A program made the position numbers and the translations under genes. Under the pieces are notes generated by a model. It saw only the letters and a program-made list of their open reading frames with translations, was not told where the DNA came from and did not search any database. Below, piece by piece: positions 1-5,494 of a stretch of DNA of 5,513 nucleotides (within the stretch, counting starts at the first letter, position 1; every line of letters begins with the position of its first letter). The stretch comes from Clostridia bacterium (GTDB lineage Bacteria > Bacillota > Clostridia > Oscillospirales > Acutalibacteraceae): positions 1-5,513 of the forward strand of contig JAKSQL010000074.1 of assembly GCA_024404125.1 (NCBI GenBank), given 5' to 3'.

Positions 1-1435
1 TAATTATATCGGTTACTTTAATCGCATCAATGCCGAGATTTACCCCCAAAGCATCTTTATATACCGCGTTTATAAGTTGTTTGCCTGAATACTTTCCCGT
101 AAGTTTTTTGCACGATTTAACAATGGCCGCTTTTTGCTCTTTTGTTAAATTTTTGCTTATGGGATTATATATTTCTGCAGTGGAAATTCCGCCGACGCTT
201 CCTGCGCTTATTACCGTCTTGCCTTCGCTGCTTTTGTTTACCGTTACGGTGTACGTGAGTGTAACTTTATGATCAAGACCAAGTTTGCCTACGTTACACT
301 CTATCTTTCCGCCTTTTTCATCAACCGTAATTTTTGCTTCACTATTATCCGCTTCGCAAGAATTATACGTTGTGTTTTCAGGAATGTTCTCTATTATCTT
401 TAAATCTTCGGTGTAATCTTTACGGCTCTTGTTTTTAACGGTAAGAGTATAGGTGAGTTTATCACCCGCTTCTACTATGCTATCGTTAAATACGTCTACG
501 GTTTTTTCTATGTACAATTTTTCAAACCTAATTCTCGCCTTTGCAGTGCTGTTAAGTTCGATCGCTTCGTTTATATAGTCACGGTCACCGTATGCTGCGC
601 CACGGTAATTAAGTACGGCGTTGCCGTTTGTGTCGCTTTGTATAAATCTTAGTATTGAGCAATTGGCTTTTCCGCTATCGCTAAGACGCGTCCACGTATC
701 GCTATCAGACAATTTGCCGTAATATAAACTACCGTCACCGTGGTATAAATAATGATTGTTGTTCCCGAACCTCTCTACTCCGTCAGGAACGTTTGTAGCA
801 ACCTTCGATTCTACATTTATAATCTTTCCATCGCCGTAAGTGCTTTCTATTGTTTCCGCGTCGGTTATTTTGCCGTCATCGTCATAAATAAGATTGTAAA
901 GGAATATCGCGTGCCCGGTACATGTCAATACGTCACCGGGCTGCAAACAAGTTAAAATATCGGCCGTCGTCGGATTTGTAACCTCTTTGCTTTTATTGCC
1001 ATTATCAAAAAAAGTCAGTTTAAAATCACCGTTATCTTCACGCTCGCCAAAAGCTGCAACTTCGGGATTACCTGCATTGTCTCGCGCATAGTTTATCAGT
1101 TTTGTCGTGCTGACCGGAATTGAAATTCCAAGCAGTTCGTGATAAATATTTTGTGTATACCCCGAGCACACAGTATACTGTGTGTTTTGCTTTGTGGCGC
1201 TTTCGGGAGAAAAGAAGCCGTTTCTTTTCATAGTGTTATACTGTATACTCTTGCCGCGCATATAATACGAATAAGCCACTTCCTGCAATGCGACTTTGAC
1301 TTCATCTACGGTATTTGCACCGTTTTCGGCACCGTACACTTTTGAATCGACACTTGGCGAAACAAAGAGCGTTGCCGCTGTACAAGCAAGTACTAACACT
1401 GTCACTAAAGCAGAATTTTTTAATACTTTTTTCAT
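1..1435 (-). CDS. Secreted NlpC/P60-like and DUF11-domain surface protein, C-terminus outside window
   Basis: The minus-strand frame is open from the ATG at 1435 to the left edge (478 codons, no stop), so the gene is partial at its 3' end. Residues 1-36 look like a Sec signal peptide: MKK-, a hydrophobic stretch at about 8-25, and a plausible cleavage after VYGA. Residues 85-200 resemble an NlpC/P60 cysteine peptidase, with Cys90 in a CSGY motif, LQPGD, then His175 in GHAIF; the Asp that usually precedes the Cys is Val89. Residues 307-400 match the DUF11/TIGR01451 surface repeat (EAGDKLTYTLTVKN, then IPENTTY and LTYTVTVN). Residues 425-478 begin another domain. An alternative in-frame ATG lies at 1441, but the AAAGG at 1447-1451 is better spaced (9 nt) for 1435. 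The likely role is cell-wall remodelling or surface display. Family placement is by motif only, so the exact substrate is unknown. Confidence 0.85.
   Translation of the reverse strand, partial: MKKVLKNSALVTVLVLACTAATLFVSPSVDSKVYGAENGANTVDEVKVALQEVAYSYYMRGKSIQYNTMKRNGFFSPESATKQNTQYTVCSGYTQNIYHELLGISIPVSTTKLINYARDNAGNPEVAAFGEREDNGDFKLTFFDNGNKSKEVTNPTTADILTCLQPGDVLTCTGHAIFLYNLIYDDDGKITDAETIESTYGDGKIINVESKVATNVPDGVERFGNNNHYLYHGDGSLYYGKLSDSDTWTRLSDSGKANCSILRFIQSDTNGNAVLNYRGAAYGDRDYINEAIELNSTAKARIRFEKLYIEKTVDVFNDSIVEAGDKLTYTLTVKNKSRKDYTEDLKIIENIPENTTYNSCEADNSEAKITVDEKGGKIECNVGKLGLDHKVTLTYTVTVNKSSEGKTVISAGSVGGISTAEIYNPISKNLTKEQKAAIVKSCKKLTGKYSGKQLINAVYKDALGVNLGIDAIKVTDII
1167..1184. repeat. Perfect 18-bp palindrome inside the surface protein gene
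   Basis: CACACAGTATACTGTGTG reads the same on both strands. It lies within the coding sequence next to the Cys90 codon. A related ACAGTATA element occurs about 60 bp away in the same gene (near 1237-1252). It could be a regulator site or simply the result of Gln-Tyr codons; nothing in the sequence decides this. Confidence 0.6.
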
Positions 1436-1466
1436 AAGCATTTTCCTTTCATTTTATTACTATTTT

Positions 1467-1495
1467 ATTTTAACACATTTTTTTACCTTTTACAA
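1467..1495 (-). promoter_or_regulatory. Promoter of the surface protein gene
   Basis: On the minus strand there is a -35 TTGTAA (1495-1490), a 17-bp spacer and a -10 TAAAAT (1472-1467). The -10 is preceded by TGT, giving an extended TGn -10. The predicted start lies about 25 nt before the ATG at 1435. The surrounding DNA is very A/T-rich, so chance matches are possible, but spacing and position fit well. Confidence 0.6.
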
Positions 1496-1571
1496 TATTT
1501 CAAGCTTTTTTACCGTTGTTTTAATCCGATTTTTGATTTTCTTATCATTTTTCCATGTGTTTTTATGCGAT

Positions 1572-1610
1572 AAAAAAACCCAACGGACCTTTTAAAATCC
1601 ATCGGGTTTT
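1572..1610 (-). terminator. Intrinsic terminator after tRNA-Ala
   Basis: Read on the minus strand, CCCGATGGA pairs with TCCGTTGGG using two G-U wobbles, and flanking A/T pairs extend the stem to 13 bp around a 10-nt loop. Seven T residues follow. The wobbles work only on the minus strand; on the plus strand they become A-C mismatches, which fixes the orientation. It separates the tRNA transcript from the downstream surface protein gene. Confidence 0.8.
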
Positions 1611-1631
1611 AAACGTGCGGCGCATTACCGC

Positions 1632-1707
1632 TGGTGGAGATGATCGGGATCGAACCGACTACCTTCTGAATGCCATTCAGACGCTCTCCCAAGTGAGCTA
1701 CACCCCC
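1632..1707 (-). tRNA. tRNA-Ala, anticodon GGC
   Basis: This is a complete 76-nt cloverleaf on the minus strand. The acceptor GGGGGTG pairs with CATCTCC (two G-U pairs), followed by discriminator A and an encoded CCA. The D stem is GCTC/GAGC. The anticodon stem TCTGA/TCAGA encloses the loop ATGGCAT, giving anticodon GGC (plus-strand 1672-1674), which reads GCC and GCU alanine codons. The T stem GTCGG/CCGAT carries the TTCGATC loop. It has its own promoter and terminator, so it appears to be a single-gene transcription unit. Confidence 0.96.
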
Positions 1708-1716
1708 GTTATGCGT

Positions 1717-1745
1717 ATAGTATCATATTTAAGAAAAATTTGCAA
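1717..1745 (-). promoter_or_regulatory. Promoter of tRNA-Ala
   Basis: On the minus strand there is a -35 TTGCAA (1745-1740), a 17-bp spacer and a -10 TACTAT (1722-1717), ending 9 bp before the mature tRNA 5' end at 1707. Transcription would start within a few bases of the mature end, leaving almost no 5' leader for RNase P to remove. It is divergent from the rpmH promoter. Confidence 0.75.
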
Positions 1746-1773
1746 CTGCTTTTTAACTTTTTTTATATTTTTG

Positions 1774-1803
1774 TTGACAGTACCCCTATCTTTAGGGTAT
1801 AAT
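1774..1803 (+). promoter_or_regulatory. Consensus sigma-A promoter of the rpmH operon
   Basis: A perfect -35 TTGACA (1774-1779) and a perfect -10 TATAAT (1798-1803) are separated by 18 bp. The spacer carries a short inverted repeat, CCCTA-TCTT-TAGGG. The predicted start near 1810 leaves a leader of about 60 nt before rpmH. As no other clear promoter was seen, it probably drives rpmH through jag. Confidence 0.85.
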
Positions 1804-1816
1804 TATAAACTGATAG

Positions 1817-1844
1817 GTTATCCGATAAACCAATTTTGGATAAC
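1817..1844 (+). repeat. Inverted repeat in the rpmH leader
   Basis: GTTATCC (1817-1823) and GGATAAC (1838-1844) are exact inverted 7-mers separated by 14 nt, lying in the predicted 5' untranslated region of rpmH. In RNA this could form a small hairpin ahead of the ribosome binding site. In DNA the right arm reads TTATCCAAA on the minus strand, one base away from the DnaA box TTATCCACA. Function is unproven. Confidence 0.45.
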
Positions 1845-1869
1845 GTACTCTACAAGGAGGTTAGAATTT

Positions 1870-2004
1870 ATGAAAAGAACGTATCAGCCGAAAAAGCTGC
1901 ACCGTAAAAAAGAACACGGCTTTTTAAAGAGAATGGCTACGGCAAACGGCCGTAAAGTGCTCTCACGTCGCAGAGCAAAGGGAAGAAAACAACTTACCTA
2001 TTAA
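1870..2004 (+). CDS. rpmH: 50S ribosomal protein L34
   Basis: This 44-residue, strongly basic protein begins MKRTYQP and contains HGFLKRMATANGRKVL and RRRAKGRK, the hallmark of L34, at the normal family length. L34 is a late-assembling component of the large ribosomal subunit that binds 23S rRNA. The start is set by an excellent AAGGAGG (1854-1860) 9 nt upstream. The frame stays open upstream to about 1555, but that extension crosses the tRNA gene and the promoter and is not coding. rpmH is the first gene of the operon and is followed at once by a hairpin that overlaps its stop codon. Confidence 0.97.
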   Translation: MKRTYQPKKLHRKKEHGFLKRMATANGRKVLSRRRAKGRKQLTY

Positions 2005-2034
2005 AAGCCACTTTCTTTGTGGCTTTTCCTTTTG
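2003..2034 (+). terminator. Hairpin between rpmH and rnpA, probable partial terminator
   Basis: AAAAGCCAC (2003-2011) pairs perfectly with GTGGCTTTT (2019-2027) around a 7-nt loop, followed by CCTTTTG. The U tract is short and interrupted, and the stem overlaps the rpmH stop codon. It probably terminates part of the transcripts or stabilises the rpmH message 3' end, so that much more L34 is made than RnpA. No separate promoter is evident for rnpA. Confidence 0.65.
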
Positions 2035-2059
2035 TTAGGCGTGTGCGAAAGGAAAAATT

Positions 2060-2410
2060 ATGCAGAAGTTTGAAAAACTTAAACAAAACTATGAGTTCCG
2101 CAGACTTTATTCCCGCGGGATTTCCATGGTAACTCCTGCCTTTGTGCTATATGCCGCAAAAGGCAGGAAAGATAGGGTGCGTTTCGGCATAACCGTAAGC
2201 AAAAAAATCGGTACTGCCGTTAAACGCAACCGCGCCAAGCGCGTACTGTATGCCGCTTTTTTTGATTGCCAGAACGATATTGTTAAAGGTTACGATTTTG
2301 TTGCGGTGGCGCGTCACAAGGCGCTTTTACTCAAAAGTACCGACGTTGCGAGTATGATGAAAAACGAACTTCAAAAAGCAGGGCTTATTAGTGATGAAAA
2401 ACCCGATTAA
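2060..2410 (+). CDS. rnpA: Ribonuclease P protein component
   Basis: This 116-residue basic protein is the protein subunit of RNase P. It binds the catalytic RNA and the 5' leader of pre-tRNAs. The N-terminal YEFRRLYSRG (11-20), the strand RFGITVSKKIG (41-51) and the signature RNR motif in KRNRAKR (55-61) are all present; the length is typical. After the RNR motif the helix reads VLYAAF, where many relatives have LIRE/LLRE-like residues, a modest divergence. The ATG at 2060 has AAAGGA (2048-2053) 6 nt upstream. The 3' end overlaps the start of yidD, the usual arrangement in this cluster. Confidence 0.96.
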   Translation: MQKFEKLKQNYEFRRLYSRGISMVTPAFVLYAAKGRKDRVRFGITVSKKIGTAVKRNRAKRVLYAAFFDCQNDIVKGYDFVAVARHKALLLKSTDVASMMKNELQKAGLISDEKPD

Positions 2411-2639
2411 AAGATTTTTGATTTTCCTTATTAAAATTTATCAAAAGACAATTTCTCCCGCCAAGCCGCCCTCTTGCAGATTTACCCCTACCTGCTCAAA
2501 CTATGCAATAGAGGCGATAACCGTTCACGGGGTGTTTAAAGGTACCGCTCTCGCTTTGTGGCGAATATTGCGATGTAATCCTTTTTGTAAAGGCGGATAT
2601 GACCCCGTACCCGAAAAAAAGAAAAATCTCACCCGATAG
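2394..2639 (+). CDS. yidD: Membrane protein insertion efficiency factor YidD
   Basis: This 81-residue protein matches the YidD family: an N-terminal amphipathic stretch KRFLIFLIKIYQKTISP, then PPSCRFTPTCSNYA, HGVFKGTALALWRILRCNPF and GGYDPVP. Cys28, Cys34 and Cys61 are the conserved cysteines; Cys65 is additional. YidD is a small inner-face membrane-associated protein that assists YidC/Sec-dependent insertion. The gene overlaps rnpA by 17 bp. A GTG at 2391 directly before the ATG could also serve as start (AGGG at 2380-2383, spacing 7 versus 10), adding one residue. The polar tail EKKKNLTR is short. yidC follows 11 bp later. Confidence 0.94.
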   Translation: MKNPIKRFLIFLIKIYQKTISPAKPPSCRFTPTCSNYAIEAITVHGVFKGTALALWRILRCNPFCKGGYDPVPEKKKNLTR

Positions 2640-2650
2640 GATGGTATAAT

Positions 2651-3703
2651 ATGAATTTGATTAACAAGCCGTTGGCTTTTATACTCAGATTTTTTGCAGA
2701 TTTGTTCGGAGGCAGTTTTGCCGCATCTATACTGCTCTTTACGGTTGTAATCAACGTAGTTCTTATTCCGCTCAGTATCAAAAGCCAAAAGTCTGCCGTA
2801 GGTCAAACCCGTATAAAGCCGAAACTTGACGAACTTAAAAAGAAATACGGCGATGACCGTCAGAAACTTGCTACGGCACAGCAAAAACTTTATCAGGATG
2901 AAGGCATTTCAATGTCGGGCGGATGTCTGCCTACTATTATAAGAATTGTTCTTATGATGTGGATATATTCGCTCATTTTGTCCCCTCTTACCTATATGGC
3001 GAACGCCGATAACGTTAAGGTTAAAAACGTAAGCAAAACCTTTTCTACCGCTATGACCTCGCTTAAAAAGAGCGACGAAGACCAATACGATAAAATCAAA
3101 GAAAAACTTTCTTGGGATGAAAAGCGCAGTGCCAATTCGGAACTTGCTCTTATCCACCTTATTGACTATGATATACACCACCCCGAAGATAAGATTTTTG
3201 AAGAAGTGCTTTCAAAGAAGCAATATAAGAAGGTTAAAAACGATATAGTATATCTTGAAAGAACGCATAAGGATTCGGGCATTAACTACAATCTCTTTAA
3301 AAACGAAAAGTTGGACCTTACCTTAACCCCCGGTTTCAGCATAAACATTTTCGGGGACTTTAAACTTATTTGGCTTATTCCGATAAGCGCATTTTTGGCG
3401 CAAATGCTTACGAGCGTTGTTTCAATGCTCATCAACAAAAAGAACAATCCGGACGCTCCCACAATGGCGGGAATGCTGCTCACAATGCCGCTTATCTCCC
3501 TCTTCATCGGCTTTAGTTTGCCGGGCGGTGTAGGATTTTATTGGATTTGTTCATCTTTGGTGGGCGGTCTTATTCAGTCTTGTATGCAACTGTTTTACGG
3601 ACCCCATCAGATGCTTGCACGCGAGCGCAGAAAAGACCTGCTCGAGCGTTATAACTTTGAAAAGAAGCAGTACGATAAATTTAATTCGTCTGCTGAAGAA
3701 TAA
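2651..3703 (+). CDS. yidC: Membrane protein insertase YidC/Oxa1 family
   Basis: This 350-residue insertase has five predicted membrane segments at about 24-45, 93-113, 237-262, 272-290 and 293-315. A cytoplasmic charged hairpin (about 46-88) and GGCLP (90-94) lie between the first two, and LPGGVGFYW (290-298) precedes the last; these are the family landmarks. It lacks a lipobox signal peptide, unlike SpoIIIJ-type proteins. The polar stretch between segments 2 and 3 (about 114-230) is far longer than in Bacillus proteins of about 260 residues. The usual groove arginine in segment 1 is Asn35, while Arg98 stands where the GC-P..(I/L)Q motif normally has Gln. The ribosome binding site AGGATGG (2638-2644) is 6 nt from the ATG. 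Its Lys/Arg-rich tail (322-340) could contact the ribosome. It is translated next to yidD, its functional partner. Confidence 0.96.
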   Translation: MNLINKPLAFILRFFADLFGGSFAASILLFTVVINVVLIPLSIKSQKSAVGQTRIKPKLDELKKKYGDDRQKLATAQQKLYQDEGISMSGGCLPTIIRIVLMMWIYSLILSPLTYMANADNVKVKNVSKTFSTAMTSLKKSDEDQYDKIKEKLSWDEKRSANSELALIHLIDYDIHHPEDKIFEEVLSKKQYKKVKNDIVYLERTHKDSGINYNLFKNEKLDLTLTPGFSINIFGDFKLIWLIPISAFLAQMLTSVVSMLINKKNNPDAPTMAGMLLTMPLISLFIGFSLPGGVGFYWICSSLVGGLIQSCMQLFYGPHQMLARERRKDLLERYNFEKKQYDKFNSSAEE

Positions 3704-3717
3704 AAGGAGGATTTCCC

Positions 3718-4653
3718 TTGATTAGAGAAGCACACGGCTTCGGCGAAACCGTTCCGGAAGCACAAGAGGCGGCAAGAATAGAACTTGGTGCCGGTCTTGA
3801 TGACGAAGTTCAGTTTGAAATCGTTTCACAACCCAAGAAAAAAGTTCTTGGAGTGTTCGGCGGTTCAAAAGCAGAGGTTCGCGCATTTATAGAATTGCCG
3901 GACGAAAAGCCGAAAAAAGAGAAAAAAGCAGTTAAAACCGAAAAAAATCAGAACGTAAAGAAAGAAAAGAAACCTGCCGAAAAGAAAGCAGAAAAGCCCG
4001 CTGTTTCAACCGTACGTGAAGATTACGCAAACGCAGTTGATGCATCCGAAATCGGTGCGGACACCCCTTGCGGCAAAGCAATTTCATACCTTACCTTTAT
4101 ACTTAAGAATTTGGGTTGTGAAAACATCACCGCAAAAGCCGCCCTTAAAGAAAACGGTGCGTATATTATCATTGACGGTGACGGTATAGGCGCAGTTATC
4201 GGTCACAGAGGCGAAACACTTGATGCTTTGCAATACCTTACAAGTCTTGCCGCCAATAACGGCAACGGATATTTTAAGGTTTCCCTTAACATCGGCAATT
4301 ACCGCGAAAAGAGGGAGCAAACCTTAAGTGACCTTGCAAACAAGGTTTGCGCACAGGTGTTAAAGACCGGCAAAAGCCGCCGTCTTGAGCCGATGAATCC
4401 TTACGAACGCAGAATCATTCACACCGCAGTACAGGCGGTTGAGGGTGTTACCTCAAGTTCAGTAGGTGAAGGCGCAAACAGAAGAGTTGTTATTCTTCCC
4501 GAAGGCGCAAAAATGCCTGATTTCAGGGATGATAGAAACCGTCGCGGCAGAAGAGATAATTCAAGACGTCGCCCGTCAAATACGGTTGCTTCTACCCCTA
4601 CAAGAGAGCCGAAAAAAGATAGCGATACTCCGCTTTACGGTAAAATAAACTGA
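3718..4653 (+). CDS. khpB: RNA-binding protein Jag/KhpB (Jag-N, KH and R3H domains)
   Basis: This 311-residue protein has the full Jag order: a Jag-N domain (1-60, with KKVLGVFGGSKAEV), a Lys/Glu-rich flexible linker (62-95), a KH domain (about 115-190) whose GxxG loop is GHRG (162-165) within VIGHRGETLDALQYL, and an R3H domain (about 195-260) with EPMNPYERRIIH, giving Arg231-x3-His235. A disordered arginine-rich tail follows (269-285). KhpB partners with KhpA in streptococci to bind RNA and influence cell elongation and division. The start is TTG at 3718, supported by AAAGGAGG (3703-3710) 7 nt upstream; the site overlaps the last base of yidC. It is the last gene of the operon, closed by a strong terminator. 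Confidence 0.95.
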   Translation: MIREAHGFGETVPEAQEAARIELGAGLDDEVQFEIVSQPKKKVLGVFGGSKAEVRAFIELPDEKPKKEKKAVKTEKNQNVKKEKKPAEKKAEKPAVSTVREDYANAVDASEIGADTPCGKAISYLTFILKNLGCENITAKAALKENGAYIIIDGDGIGAVIGHRGETLDALQYLTSLAANNGNGYFKVSLNIGNYREKREQTLSDLANKVCAQVLKTGKSRRLEPMNPYERRIIHTAVQAVEGVTSSSVGEGANRRVVILPEGAKMPDFRDDRNRRGRRDNSRRRPSNTVASTPTREPKKDSDTPLYGKIN

Positions 4654-4658
4654 TTCTT

Positions 4659-4693
4659 ATTCACCGCCAACGTTTATGGCGGTGAATTTTTTT
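4659..4693 (+). terminator. Strong intrinsic terminator after jag and before the CAT-like gene
   Basis: ATTCACCGCCA (4659-4669) pairs perfectly with TGGCGGTGAAT (4677-4687) around a 7-nt loop, followed by seven T residues (4687-4693). The ribosome binding site of the next gene begins at the very next base. It therefore ends the rpmH operon and, if the downstream gene has no own promoter, could act as an attenuator for it. Confidence 0.88.
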
Positions 4694-4705
4694 AAGGAGA
4701 ACATT

Positions 4706-5359
4706 ATGAATTTTACACCCATTGATATTAAAACCTGGCCCCGTGCACAAAACTTTTATTATTTTTCAAAAATGGCGCCTACCGGTTATTCTCTCACCGT
4801 AAACATTGACATTACCGACCTTAAGAAAGCGGTAAAGAAGGCAAATCTTAAATTTTTTCCGGTCTATCTTTGGCTTGTTACCAAAAATTTAAACCGTCAA
4901 ATTGAATTTAAAGTTGCCGAAAAAGACGGTGTCCTCGGGTATTACGATACCCTTACACCTTTATATGCCACTTTTCACGAAGACGACCACACCGTTTCTC
5001 TTATGTGGACCGAGTATTCAGACGATTTTTCCGAGTTTTATCGGTCATATACAGAAAACCAAAAGAATTTTGGCAACACTCACGGCATACTTTCCCAACC
5101 GCAAACACCTCCGCCTGCAAATGCTTATACCGTTGCTTGCATTCCGTGGGTGGAATTTTCTCATTTTGCAGTACATATGTATGAAAATAAGCCCTACTAT
5201 TTTCCCTCGGTTGAATCGGGCAAGTTTTTTGAAAGGGACGGTAAACTCTTTATGCCGCTTTCTATTACCTGCCATCATGCTACAACCGACGGCTATCATA
5301 TCAAGTGTTTTCTTGATTCACTAAAAGAAGATATGAACGAATTTATAAAAACTCTTTAA
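4706..5359 (+). CDS. Chloramphenicol acetyltransferase-family acyltransferase
   Basis: This 217-residue protein has the length and landmarks of type A CAT: MNFTPIDIKTW, KFFPVY, FHEDDHTVSLMWTEY, IPWVEF and HHATTDG (190-196). His191 and Asp195 match catalytic His195 and Asp199; Arg13 matches Arg18, the salt-bridge partner. CAT acetylates chloramphenicol from acetyl-CoA as a cytoplasmic trimer. Two transition-state residues differ: Ser148 is Ala144 and Thr174 is Glu170. The W.R.EHF element reads WPRAQNF. Chloramphenicol activity is therefore uncertain and another acceptor is possible. The ATG at 4706 has AAGGAG (4694-4699) 6 nt upstream; an in-frame ATG at 4676 lies inside the terminator hairpin, has no ribosome binding site and is rejected. 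No convincing promoter was seen, and the gene has its own terminator. Confidence 0.88.
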   Translation: MNFTPIDIKTWPRAQNFYYFSKMAPTGYSLTVNIDITDLKKAVKKANLKFFPVYLWLVTKNLNRQIEFKVAEKDGVLGYYDTLTPLYATFHEDDHTVSLMWTEYSDDFSEFYRSYTENQKNFGNTHGILSQPQTPPPANAYTVACIPWVEFSHFAVHMYENKPYYFPSVESGKFFERDGKLFMPLSITCHHATTDGYHIKCFLDSLKEDMNEFIKTL

Positions 5360-5380
5360 ACAGCGTTTTAAAAGACGAAA

Positions 5381-5411
5381 GCCCATCAAAGTATTTTGAT
5401 GGGCAGTTTTT
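5381..5411 (+). terminator. Intrinsic terminator of the CAT-like gene
   Basis: GCCCATCAAA (5381-5390) pairs perfectly with TTTGATGGGC (5395-5404) around a GTAT loop, followed by AG and five T residues. It lies 22 nt after the stop codon. The T tract makes it functional on the plus strand. Confidence 0.88.
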
Positions 5412-5417
5412 ATATAT

Positions 5418-5448
5418 AAAAAAGCGACCTATCAAGTAGGTCGCTTTT
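5418..5448 (-). terminator. Intrinsic terminator of the rRNA operon
   Basis: AAAAGCGACCTA (5420-5431) pairs perfectly with TAGGTCGCTTTT (5437-5448), a 12-bp stem with a 5-nt loop. On the minus strand the stem runs into six T residues (5423-5418). It lies about 46 nt past the 23S end and faces the CAT-gene terminator. The plus strand has only four T residues after the stem, so weaker bidirectional action is possible. Confidence 0.85.
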
Positions 5449-5494
5449 AGGTTTTCGTACCCTGAAAACTGAACAAGTAATGGAGAATCGGAAA
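5449..5494 (-). other. 23S rRNA 3' trailer, probable processing-stem strand
   Basis: Read on the minus strand, the 46 nt after the 23S end contain TTGTTCAGTTTTCAGGGTAC. Its complement, GTACCCTGAAAACTGAACAA, resembles the sequence often found just before 23S in Firmicute spacers, so it probably pairs with the 23S leader to form the RNase III processing stem. This is an inference because the leader is outside the window. No 5S gene fits in this interval. Confidence 0.55.

Noticed and set aside
30..1345. Short plus-strand ORFs opposite the surface protein gene
   Set aside because: They are shadows of the continuous 478-codon minus-strand frame, with no ribosome binding sites or recognisable motifs.
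1379..1384. Lipoprotein lipobox (VLAC, Cys18) in the surface protein signal peptide
   Set aside because: The -2 residue is Leu, which is atypical, and the hydrophobic stretch continues well past the Cys toward a better signal peptidase I site after VYGA.
1555..1869. Upstream in-frame extension of rpmH giving a 149-residue ORF
   Set aside because: It crosses the tRNA-Ala gene on the other strand and the rpmH promoter. The L34 start at 1870 has an excellent ribosome binding site and gives exactly the family length.
2645..2650. TATAAT just before yidC as a promoter
   Set aside because: No -35-like hexamer is found at a suitable distance, and the sequence sits between the ribosome binding site and the ATG.
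4676..4705. Earlier ATG for the CAT-like gene
   Set aside because: It lies inside the terminator hairpin and lacks a ribosome binding site. The 4706 start has AAGGAG and matches the N-terminus of CAT proteins.
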